Positions 1 to 9,600 of a stretch of DNA of 64,000 nucleotides are shown piece after piece. Within the stretch, counting starts at the first letter, position 1. Every line of letters begins with the position of its first letter. Source of the stretch: Pseudomonadota bacterium (GTDB taxonomy: Bacteria; Desulfobacterota; Syntrophorhabdia; Syntrophorhabdales; Syntrophorhabdaceae); contig JAPLKB010000026.1 in NCBI GenBank assembly GCA_026388275.1, positions 1-64,000 on the forward strand, given 5' to 3'. Below the pieces are notes generated by a model that saw only the letters and a list, made by a program, of their open reading frames with translations, was not told where the DNA came from and did no database searches. The position numbers and the translations under genes were made by a program.

Positions 1-124
1 GGCATGGCAGCAATGTTTCAGATGTGGATGAGCTGTTAGCTTTGCAGGCCGGAGACGTACTGAACGTACGTCGGAGGATCGCAAGGCGAAGCAGATCGCC
101 GCAGATGGACATTGCAATCATGCC
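1..124 (+). repeat. 124-nt structured repeat, copy 1
   Basis: This segment and 38130-38253 are the same length and similar throughout, with long identical blocks such as GGATCGCAAGGCGAAGCAGA. Three nested inverted repeats can be read. The ends (1-15 with 110-124) pair over most of their length. GCTTTGC (39-45) pairs with GCAAGGC (81-87) with one G-U. GACGTAC (54-60) pairs perfectly with GTACGTC (66-72) around TGAAC. The second copy keeps these stems with different bases. The element lies about 100 bp upstream of the ParB-like gene. It may begin before the window. It could be a structured RNA, a MITE-like element or a protein-binding site; the sequence does not decide. Confidence 0.8.
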
Positions 125-221
125 GGTGACCGACCAGGAGAAAAGAGCTAAAAATACTCAAGAAATAAAACAATATTATGAAAACTTTTGACATAACCTA
201 AATAAAATAAGGGGGGTAATT

Positions 222-1169
222 ATGGCAACAAAGAAAGCAGTGGAAAGTCCGGAATTTCTGTACCTGCCTCTTGGAAGCATTATAGTGGAAGAACAGATTC
301 GTTCAGCCGTTGACACAACAAGCGAATCATTTAAAGCTCTTATGTCATCAATTAAAGACAAGGGTGTATTAGAGCCTGTACTTGTAACTCAAAAAGACGA
401 CAAGTACCTGCTCCTCTGTGGGGAACGCCGTTATTTGGCAGCCCAAAAATTAGATATGGAAACAATCCCGGCAAGGATTGTTAATACAGTCACCCAAAAG
501 GATGAAATACTGGCCATCCAATTAACAGAAAATCTCCAGAGAGAAGACTTGAATCCCATAGATCAGGCTAATGGCATACTTGCATATATTCAGGCAAAAC
601 ATCCTGACAAGGGGTACAATTTGGATGGGGTCATGAGTGAGTTGGTGATGTACAATCGAAGGCAAGAAGATGTATCCAAAGAAATTGCGGAAACTATTTC
701 CGCAATTTCAAAAATCGCTGGGAAGTCAACAAGGACAATGCTTAACGTAATTTCACTTTTAAAACTGGTTCCTAAAATTCAGTACGTAATTGCCAATGGA
801 AAACTTCCTGTTTCGCAGGGATATCTCTTTGCTGCTAACCTTGGAAGTCCTGACTTTTTTACTATATTTGATGAAATAATGGAGACGCCTGTAACCAATG
901 TTAAATTAGAGAAGATGCTTACTGCTTACAAAAGAAGAAAACCAGAATCAACAGACCCGAAACCAATACCAATGAAAATAAAGGTTGCAAGCATAGAGGC
1001 CGCAAAGACATATTTTGAAGAAAAGGCCGGTATGTACACTAAAAATGATCTTCAAACACTTGCTGAAGAACTTAAGACTTTCCTTGCTTCGATAGAAAAG
1101 CAGATTAAGACTGCCCCGGAAAATGTACCGGTGAAACAAACAGATAAAAAGCCAGTTCCGCAGGTGTGA
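222..1169 (+). CDS. ParB/RepB/Spo0J-family DNA-binding protein
   Basis: The 315-residue protein has the ParB N-terminal nuclease-like fold at about residues 14-110, with the box II motif GERRYLAA (67-74) and the following TENLQREDLNP (102-112). A helix-turn-helix region follows at about 150-200. The last 60 residues are Lys- and Pro-rich and probably flexible. In this family the GERR motif binds CTP and the HTH binds centromere-like sites. The start is an ATG with GGGGGG five bases upstream. No ParA gene is next to it, so it is more likely an accessory or plasmid-derived ParB-like regulator than the chromosomal segregation protein. It sits between a structured repeat and a repeat array, and a decayed relative lies at 37738-37914. 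Family membership is secure; the role is not. Confidence 0.85.
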   Translation: MATKKAVESPEFLYLPLGSIIVEEQIRSAVDTTSESFKALMSSIKDKGVLEPVLVTQKDDKYLLLCGERRYLAAQKLDMETIPARIVNTVTQKDEILAIQLTENLQREDLNPIDQANGILAYIQAKHPDKGYNLDGVMSELVMYNRRQEDVSKEIAETISAISKIAGKSTRTMLNVISLLKLVPKIQYVIANGKLPVSQGYLFAANLGSPDFFTIFDEIMETPVTNVKLEKMLTAYKRRKPESTDPKPIPMKIKVASIEAAKTYFEEKAGMYTKNDLQTLAEELKTFLASIEKQIKTAPENVPVKQTDKKPVPQV

Positions 1170-1184
1170 GGATTAATGTGTGCA

Positions 1185-1580
1185 AGCAGCTTTGCTGTTC
1201 CGTGAAAGGCAGGGATTATCAGTAGAAATATGTCTCTTATATCATTATTGGTACGGTTTTTTATAACACGTAAAAATGCACACACTGCGTGTTTTCCCAG
1301 AGGCAAAGTCTTCGGGTAGAAATATGCCCCTCAGCATGTTCCTTGATGACTATTTTTAACGCGTACGAAGCAGCAACTGCGTGGTTTTCCAGAGGCAAAG
1401 ATTACGGATTGAAATGTGCATCTTCTACCCTTAACGGGATGATTTTTCTTTCACCTACACAGCTGCAACTGCGTGGTTTCGCAGAGGCAAAGATTACCAG
1501 TTAAAACGTACCTCTTTGCCCTTAATGGGATGATTATTTTTGTCACCTACAACTGAGTGATTTCAAATAAATGAGTTATC
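1185..1580 (+). repeat. Degenerate tandem repeat array A, about 92-bp period
   Basis: Units begin with CTGCGTGGTTTTCCAGAGGC at 1285, 1377 and 1469, with a weaker one at 1553, giving spacings of 92, 92 and 84 bases. A still weaker unit begins near 1194. The conserved part continues as GGCAAAGATTACNGRTTGAAA. The reverse complement, CTTTGCCTCTGGAAAACCAC followed by GCAG, is the same motif as the units of the array at 3140-3400, which runs in the opposite orientation. There is no coding potential here. The array fills the whole gap between the ParB-like gene and the convergent gene at 1613. Confidence 0.8.
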
Positions 1581-1612
1581 GAGAATTACCAAATGAAATA
1601 TGAGAATTCAGG

Positions 1613-2155
1613 CTACTGATTTATTTTTTTCTTTGACTCCCTGGGCGGTATACTAACCTTCAAATCACATGCTTTATCGATTTTATTTCCTGCCTGCTCC
1701 CAAATGTAGGAGAGCATTACAGGTAAGTATACGTTTGTAATATTTTCCTTAAGAACATCACTATACTCAGTTTTCATCAAGTAACCTGCGTCAGGATACA
1801 TCTCTATGAATGACTTCCATCTATAGTCATCGGGATCAACAAATTCTCCCCACCGCGTAGCAAACTTAGAATGCCATAATGCTACGGCGTAAACATAATC
1901 CAATAATGCACCGTTGATGTATTTGGCTACTTCAGGATACTGTTTCGCCTGACTGCTGCCGAGGTATTCCTTAACTTCATAGTTGGCATCGGCAATTGCC
2001 CCACTATAATCCCTGTAAGAAATACCGACCTCGCACCTTGATCTAAGCTTCTTGAGTGCAGTTAGGGCTTCATCAGCGCTTGCACCGAAAGACATAGGAG
2101 CCCCCAGAACAAAAACAACCAAAACAATTATAAACCCGAAAACAGCTTTTTGCAT
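1613..2155 (-). CDS. Secreted or periplasmic protein of unknown function
   Basis: The 180-residue product starts with a clear Sec signal: a positively charged start, a hydrophobic stretch at residues 5-19 and a probable cleavage site near SFGASA at 22-27. The mature part is helical and rich in Tyr and Trp, with Cys near residues 41 and 163 that could pair. I recognise no family. The ATG is preceded by AAAGGAGATGTAACTT, a strong ribosome binding site. The gene at 2219-2869 lies 63 bases upstream on the same strand, so the two may be cotranscribed. Together they form a two-gene block between two inverted repeat arrays. Confidence 0.75.
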   Translation of the reverse strand: MQKAVFGFIIVLVVFVLGAPMSFGASADEALTALKKLRSRCEVGISYRDYSGAIADANYEVKEYLGSSQAKQYPEVAKYINGALLDYVYAVALWHSKFATRWGEFVDPDDYRWKSFIEMYPDAGYLMKTEYSDVLKENITNVYLPVMLSYIWEQAGNKIDKACDLKVSIPPRESKKKINQ

Positions 2156-2218
2156 AAGTTACATCTCCTTTCTGTTGTTCTTCATAATCCGCATTACGCT
2201 TGCGGTTTAATATGCTGC

Positions 2219-2869
2219 TCAACCGCTTACTATGCCGTTATCGTCAGAAAAGCTTTTTCCAATAAAATATAATAAATAGTCGACTTCTTGTGGTTTCAAC
2301 CCGAACGGACGACGAAGATCATCATTTATTGCATTGTTGAACTTCAGGTAATTCTCAATATTCCGACTGGTTGTGCTGAACTTATCCCCATCTTTAAAAT
2401 ATCCAAGGGCTTTGGCCAACGAAGGTAACCAAACGTTGTATTTCTCCTGATCCTTTAGATACACGATCATCGATGGAAAGCCAATGCCGGCACCCTTGAC
2501 TTGCGGATGTGACCAGAAACGTGAAAGGGCTTCTGGAAGTGCGCCATTGCTTTTCCACAAACGCTCTGTCCTTAAATTCAGCTCTTCAATTGAGGAAAGT
2601 AATAATTTACGGTTGTTACCCATAAAAGCGGGATTAAACCGTCTATAAGTAGCATGACCTTTCAGCTCTGTCGTTTTGTTATTTAGGGGCACGCGCTCTG
2701 TGTTGCAGTATTGGAAAAACGATATAAAATCATCCTGTGTAAATCGACCAACCCTATTATCTAACATATTGCGTGCTTCTTGCTCGGCGTTGCAACGTGC
2801 ATAAATAAATTCTGGTTTTGTTGATACGTGCTCGTGCTGGCATTTTATCAAGGCATAAAAATCGGTCAT
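2219..2869 (-). CDS. Hypothetical protein, possible restriction or defence-associated domain
   Basis: The product has 216 residues from the ATG at 2869, which has GAGGG nine bases upstream. A TTG six bases earlier is in frame but too close to that site. There is no signal peptide or membrane segment. The C-terminal half carries FNNAINDDLRRPFGLKPQEV followed by DYLLYFIGK. This vaguely recalls helical N-terminal regions of McrB-like AAA proteins and other nuclease-associated proteins, but that is an impression from memory and not a call. It is followed by the secreted protein gene at 1613-2155. Repeat arrays flank the pair, which suggests a mobile or accessory cassette. Confidence 0.65.
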   Translation of the reverse strand: MTDFYALIKCQHEHVSTKPEFIYARCNAEQEARNMLDNRVGRFTQDDFISFFQYCNTERVPLNNKTTELKGHATYRRFNPAFMGNNRKLLLSSIEELNLRTERLWKSNGALPEALSRFWSHPQVKGAGIGFPSMIVYLKDQEKYNVWLPSLAKALGYFKDGDKFSTTSRNIENYLKFNNAINDDLRRPFGLKPQEVDYLLYFIGKSFSDDNGIVSG

Positions 2870-3139
2870 GGACAAAATCCCTCTTTATTTATCTTTAATA
2901 ATCAATATATGGTATTTGGCATTCGTTTTATTTAAACATCATAACGCTCCCGATACAAAAAGGCAATAATCAAATGTGGTTGATATTTAATTGTTTTTTA
3001 ATTTGTGCTACGCCACAATTTATATATAAGTATTTGGATAATACAATACAAGTCCCGGCATCACGGGTCTTTATTAACACTATTCTAAACAATATTACCG
3101 TCTGTAATATAGGCTGAAAACCGAATCATTGAAAAACTC
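2870..3139. other. AT-rich gene-free stretch
   Basis: No gene can be supported here. The stretch is rich in A and T, with runs such as TTTATTTATCTTTAATAATC, and leads into the repeat array at 3140-3400. It must contain the promoter for the minus-strand pair ending at 1613, but I see no convincing -35/-10 pair. Confidence 0.5.
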
Positions 3140-3400
3140 GATAACAGGAAGGCAGTAGTACCACAGTCAAAAACCACGCAGTGTGCATTTCGGGAAGAAA
3201 GCAGTGCTTATGGCCAAAACCGCGTAGCATGAACTACAGGAAGTTTCTTGTACCTCAGGCAAAAACCGCGCAGCATGACTTTCGGGAAGAAAGATTTGTC
3301 TTCAGACAAAAACCACGCAGTGTCGAATTCAGGAAGCAGCTTTGCATCTTATGCAAAAACCACGCAGCTCTGCTTCAGGCAAAAGCTCCTATAGCTTACC
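3140..3400 (+). repeat. Degenerate tandem repeat array B, 45-47-bp period
   Basis: The core CAAAAACCRCGCAG begins at 3168, 3215, 3260, 3307 and 3354, a spacing of 47, 45, 47 and 47 bases. A second conserved piece, TTCGGGAAGAAAG or similar, lies about 20 bases after each core. Before the last two cores are perfect hairpins with different stems: TTTGTCT/AGACAAA (3295-3310) and TTTGCAT/ATGCAAA (3341-3357). The core and preceding bases match array A (1185-1580) in reverse complement. Units are too divergent for a CRISPR, and there are no cas genes. Confidence 0.8.
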
Positions 3401-3417
3401 TGTAAAATAGACCTTTA

Positions 3418-3600
3418 TCATTTCAGCTTTTTATATATCCTGGATATGCCGTAACCAATTACGGCTGCCGTGCCGGCTATTAAGGGTATTCCGAAAACAA
3501 TGATGGAAGAAATTGCCCTGGCAATATCAACAGGGGTAATCTTCCTGGATTTCTTTTGATTGTCCGGTTCATTAATTCTGTTATTTTTAGCGTCCATCAT
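3418..3600 (-). CDS. Small single-pass membrane protein
   Basis: The 60-residue product has a polar N-terminus, one hydrophobic segment at about residues 28-50 (ISSIIVFGIPLIAGTAAVIG) and a basic C-terminus ending in RIYKKLK, as expected for a small inner-membrane protein. The frame is open further upstream to 3702, into the end of the glucan synthase gene, but the N-terminal extension looks non-coding. An ATG at 3600 or 3597 with a weak GGAAC upstream is preferred. It lies just downstream of the giant glucan synthase gene on the same strand, so it could be cotranscribed and support it, but that is a guess. Confidence 0.5.
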   Translation of the reverse strand: MMDAKNNRINEPDNQKKSRKITPVDIARAISSIIVFGIPLIAGTAAVIGYGISRIYKKLK

Positions 3601-3694
3601 ATGTTCCGTACATTGTATCATATCTGTCTGCAAAGTGATGAGCTTTTTAATACCGAAGCGTTTTCTTGATGATTGCCGCAAAAAAAGGCCGGGC

Positions 3695-6600
3695 CTATAC
3701 AATAACCACTTTTACCACATGCCCCACATGATCATCAACAAGGAGAACAAATTTGTCATGTTGTACAACCCCGTCAACAGTCACGCCCCCCTCACCTTCG
3801 CCCACGCGTCCCTGCACGACCTTTATATGATAGATAGTTTCCCGGTACCGGTAGTGCACTGTAAAGCCCTCCCAATCATCAGGAATGCAGGGCTGGATAT
3901 ACAATTTGTCTACTTCGAGTCTCAGCCCCAGGAGTGATTCTACGATCAGGCGGTACATCCATCCGGCTGATCCCGTGTACCACGTCCATCCGCCGCGGCC
4001 CGTATGGGGCGGAACTGCATATACGTCAGCGGCAACAACATAGGGCTCCACTTTGTACACTTCAATATCCTTAGCCGACCCCCCGTGATTCACAGGATTG
4101 ATCATAGTAAGGAGTTCCCAGGCCCTCCTGCTGTCACCCAAGGCAGCAAAGGCCATAGCAGCCCAGACGGCTCCGTGTGTGTACTGCCCGCCATTTTCCC
4201 TTACCCCAGGGACGTATCCCTTGATATAGCCGGGATTTAAATCCGACTTGTCGAAGGGCGGATCGAGAAGCTGAATTAACCCGTGGTCAGGGCGTACAAG
4301 ATACTTATCCACTGCTTCCATTGCCATGCGAGACCGTGTGGCACTCCCTGCCCCGGACAAAACAGACCAGCTTTGTGCAACAGAATCTATCCGGCATTCG
4401 GGATTGATTGATGAACCCAGCGGTGTGCCGTCGTCAAAAAAAGCGCGTAAATACCACTCACCATCCCAGCCGTTTTGTTCGATATTCAGGCTAAGCGTGC
4501 CGGCTTCTTTCTCACAACGTTCTGCAAAAGGCAAATCCCCGTGCATTTTTGCAATCTCAGAGAAACTAATGAGCACTTTATAGAGGAAAAAAGCGAGCCA
4601 GACACTTTCTCCTTTGCCGGCATTGCCTACCATGTTCATACCATCGTTCCAGTCACCGGAGCCAATGAGCGGCAGTCCGTGTTCGCCGAATGTTAGGCCT
4701 CTCAAGATTGCCCGGAAACAGTGATCGTAGAGATTGGTCTTTTCTTCAGACTTACCGGGCAGATCATAATAGGAATCCTCTTCTGCGTTGACCGGACGCC
4801 CTTTAATATAGCGGATGCGTTCATCCAGCACACCGGTATCCCCGGTAGTCAGCACATAGCGGCATGTCGCCAAAGGCAGCCAGAGAAAATCATCGGAGCA
4901 TCGGGTGCGTACCCCTCGGCCTGAAGGTGGATGCCACCAGTGCTGTACATCTCCCTCTACAAACTGACGGCTTGCACTCAGAAGGAGATGTTTACGTACA
5001 AGTTGCGGTTCAGCATGGATAAGAGCCATTATGTCCTGCAACTGGTCACGAAAGCCGAAAGCCCCTCCTGACTGATAGTAACCGCTGCGCCCCCAAAGAC
5101 GGCATGAAATGGTCTGGTATAAGAGCCAGCCGTTGGCCAGGACATTAATAGAGGGATCTCTTGTTTCCACCTGAACTGCACCGAGTGTATGGTTCCAGTA
5201 CTGCCATATTCTTTCAAGGGCCTCACGGGCCGCCACCGATCCACGGGAATTATATGCCAGATTACCGGCGTCATCAGCATCCTGGCCTGCGCCCAAGGTG
5301 AAGACGATCTCGCGTTCTTCACCGTCCGCCAGCTCAAAGGCCACCTGTATTGCACCGCATGGATCAAAAGCAGCTCCTACCCTGCCGGAAAGACGTGACC
5401 GAGCCATGGCAGCAGGATTTGCAAGTGTTCCGTTGCGACCGATGAATTCTTTACGGTCACCAGTCATGGTCCGTATTACATTGTCCACGTTGAAAAAAGC
5501 CGTTCTGTTGCCGAATTCAGTGTTATATGGGTTATGCGCAAATAGAGCGCCGCTTTGAGAGTTGATCCCTGTAATTACATGCATGACTGATTTGGGTCTT
5601 AAATCTCCCAGCACCCATTCCACATATCCTGTTGCAGAAAGCCGCCGTGACCGGCCTGATTGATTGCGCACCTTCAGCACCGTAAACTTAACGGCAGCGT
5701 CAATGGCAACATACACCCACACCTCAGTACTGATTCCACGCTCAGTGTGCTCAAAGACGCTGTATCCGAACCCGTGCCTGGTCACGTAAGGCGTAGCTCC
5801 ACGGCTTGGCAGCGGCATTGGGGACCAGAAGTGTCCGCGCTCTTCGTCGCGTATATAAAAAGCTTCCCCGCTCGAATCGCTTACAGGGTCATTGTGCCAT
5901 GGGGTGAGGCGGAACTCATGCGCATTTTCGCTCCAGGTATAGGCAAGACCGTTCTCTGAAACAACAGTTCCGAAAAGCGGATTTGCCAGCACATTTACCC
6001 ACGGCGCCGGTGTTACCTGCCCACGGGCAGTTGAAATAACGTATTCCCGGCCATCAGGAGTAAAACCTCCCAGCCCGTTACCAAACATCAGATCCTGGCG
6101 AGGTTCTGCTGTTGATGACGGGGCATCGCCTTTTGCGGTTCGGATTAAAATAGAAGCCGGCAATATTCCTTCCGAAAAGCCCCGGCCCTTGAACTGGTCA
6201 GCGAGCATTCCCTTGTGGTCAGTAATGATTATTCGGGCAACCGTCTGAAAAAGGATGCGGTCTTCCTTCGATATCTGGTCGGAAGGTCTTACAAAAATAC
6301 CGCCCGGCCGATCAGTCAAGTTGGGTTCTATACCTGCAGCAATGAGCCCCATGATCTGCTCGTGAAGAATTTGCCGGTAGCCTGCGTGATCTTCGTTCCA
6401 GATTACCAGGTCCACCAACAGTCCTTTGAGACGCCAGTATGCGTGGGCCTGAACGAGTTGCCGCACCAGGTTGATATTGGCCGGGTCCTCAATCTGCAGA
6501 AGTACAATGGGAAGATCGCCGGAAATAGAGTAACCCCAGAGACCGGATTGGCCGCGGTTATTTTTCATAAGGGCGCCCGGACTGGCTCTTAGTGAAGAAT

Positions 6601-9600
6601 TAGCGTATATGACAGAGGCGGCAAGACGTCCATAAAGCTGCGCATCGGCTTCCGTGGCATTGATCTGCCGCAGCAGCACCTGGCTATGTGTCCATGCCAG
6701 ATCAAAGACACGATCTGCGAGATGCAAATCCTGATATTTCCCTATAAGGCCCATGCAGGCTTCACGGGTTTCGGCAATACCAGTGACAATAATGATAGTT
6801 GCTGATTTTTCCGGATCGAGAATTATTTGATGCCGGATCGATACAATCGGATCAAGCACTGAACCGTCGCTGTCTGAGAGCCTGGATAAACCTCTCATCG
6901 CTTGGGGATCGGCAATAGTGTTACCGCGGCCGATAAATCGCATGCGGTCGGTTTCAAAGGATACTTTATTGGTACTGGCCCCGTGCACAGCCATGAGATG
7001 GAACATCCATGGGGACTGTTCTTCAATTGAGCGCGGCCTACGCGTGCAGAGTATTGCACTTTGCTCGCGTATAATTTCGGTCATGACAAAAAGATTGCTG
7101 AAGGCCGGGTGCAGCGAATCCTGAGCGGGCGATGCAAGAACTACTTCCTCATAACTCGTTACTTCGATAGTTCTACGTGTCCGTGCCCGGTTGGTGATGG
7201 TAATCCTGCGTAATTCAATATCATCCTCAGGTGAAACTGCAATCTCAGTATGTGTGTCAAAGTCCTGATCCCGGCGGCGAAACTCTGCCCGCCCTTCCGA
7301 GAATATTGCTTCATACTGTTTAGAAGCTTTAAGCGCAGGCTGATATGTAGCTGACCAGAAAGCCCCCGTTATTGTATCACGAATATAACAGAATGCACCC
7401 CAGTTATCACAGGTACTGTCTTCGCGCCACCTTGTCACTGCAAGGTCTTTCCAGCGGCTGTAACCGCCGCCTGCATTTGTAATCATCACGTGATATCTGC
7501 CGTTCGACAACAACTGCACTTCCGGTACTGGTGTGTCGGGGCTTGTGTAGACACGTATCGGCATTTCTTCTGCACCATGTGAGGCTGCATGTGCCTCGAC
7601 AAGCTCAGTGGTGTGTGAATAAAATGCCGTTGCCTTTGGCACCCGCTCCTGAAGTAAAAGTATAATTGCCTGAAACGAGGGGTCGGACTCAAATCGCCTC
7701 TGCATAGGCCGGTTCAGCAGCAGATAGGCCAGGGAAAGGAGGCTCATGCCCTGATGATGGGCCATGAAGGACCGGACCACTGCGCTCAATTGCCCGTGGG
7801 GCAGGTGAGTCGGGGTATAGTCAATAGCTTCATAAAATCCATATCTTCCCTCAAAACCCTTAGCAGTAAGTTCCTCAAGATTAATGCAGGCATCTTCCGG
7901 CGCCACCATAAGCGCTAAAGCTGAGGCATACGGAGCAACAACCATCTCCCCGGCAAGACCGCGTTTAAGCCCCAGGCCTGGTACGCCAAATGCGCTGTAC
8001 TGGTAATTAAGATGCCCGTCAATTGTATTAAATCCGGATTCGGAAACACCCCAGGGTACGCCGCGTTTTTTTCCATACTCGATTTGTCTTGCCACAACTG
8101 CCTTATAGGTCTCGTCGAGGAGCGTTTGATCATATGTGGGCATTATAAGGAGCGGCATTAGATATTCAAACATGGACCCGCTCCAGGAAAGAAGGACCGG
8201 CTCTCCTGCGGCAGTAGTAAGAAGCCTTCCAAGGGCAAACCAGCTCTCTTGCGGTAATTGTCCCTGTGAGATGCCTACAAAGCTTGCAAGTCTTGCTTCT
8301 GAAGCCAGCAAATCATAGTAACTTACGTCACACCTATTTTCGCTGACATTATAGCCGATAGCCGACAAATGGCGATTCTTGTCATAAAGGAATTCATAAT
8401 CAATACGGGCAAGTTCACCGGATTGTGATACAAGTTCTTCGATAATCCCGATTCTCTCTCTGGCTCTTCTGCTTGCTTCATTGACAGCTTCTTGAAGATC
8501 GTCAAGTTGCTTGCGCTCCTCTTGTGTCCAGTCCTGTTGATCTATCATTGTTGACAGTATCTTTTTGTCAAGGACGGCTAATCTGCGCAGTGTGGGAATC
8601 TCGTTGAGAAACGGAAATCCGATGAGAACCTTTGGAGAAAGGGGAAGTGTTGTCCATGCTATAAGAAATTCAAAATCATCAAGAGCAGCATGGCATTGGC
8701 TGGAAAAAGCCTGTGCCCACCATGCTGACTGACTCCCTGGGTCAGCATCAAAGTCATTGACTACTTTCAGGGCAGAGACGGAAAGCTTATCAAGGCTCTC
8801 CCATACAGCATCGAGCTTATCCGGATGGACTGCGCACAATGACTTCAATTTGTCCTCGATTTGAATGAGCCGGGCCGGTGCTTTTTCACCGGCAACATCC
8901 ATAAGAATCTTCAGCGTATCAAGCAGTCCGTCAAACACCTTTGATCCCATTATTATCTCATCAGGGAGTGCGTTGAGTCCCGCCCTTAATGTTAACAGAT
9001 AAGCAGCAAGATTTCCGCTGTCAACAGTGGAAATATACATGGGCAGCAAGGGGTTTAGAGATTCTGTGTCATACCAGTTGTAGAAGTGTCCCCTGAAGCG
9101 TTCCATTACATCCATTGTGCGGAAGGCATTAGTCGTGCGATGTATGAGTTGACCTGTGGAAATATAACCGAAATCCCAGGCAGACAAATTGGCAAGAAGT
9201 GCAATCCCCATATTGGTAGGTGATGTACGATGGGCAACTTTTTCAAGGGGATGTTCCTGATAATTATCAGGTGGAAGCCAATTATCCTCCGGACCAACAA
9301 AGGTCTCAAAGTAACTCCAGGTTTTTCGGGAGATCTTTCTCAGAAAGATAATCTGGTCAGATGTGAGCTTTGCCTCGCGACGGTCAATGGGTTTGCTTAT
9401 CCACCAGGTGATTACAGGAGAGATAAACCAGAGCAACAGAACAGGTATGGCGTAAGCGATAGCAGCCGGCCTTGAAAATACGAGACCGATCAGTACAGTA
9501 ATGGAAATGACAGGAGATATCCACATAGTCAGATAAGCACCGGTCAGGTCTTTTCGGTTTGAACGATCAGAGTCGCCTGAAGGGTTCCATTCGAGAAGAC

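Noticed and set aside
187-221. TTGACA just upstream of the ParB-like gene as its -35 box.
   Set aside because: It is only about 30 bases from the start codon, and the bases 17 away overlap the ribosome binding site.
1289-1504. A 71-residue plus frame in array A.
   Set aside because: It is a translation of the 92-base repeat units and is not conserved between units.
3140-3400. CRISPR array, suggested by short direct repeats at regular 45-47-base spacing.
   Set aside because: Only about 14 bases are conserved and even these vary; the spacer-like parts are also related to each other; no cas gene is near.
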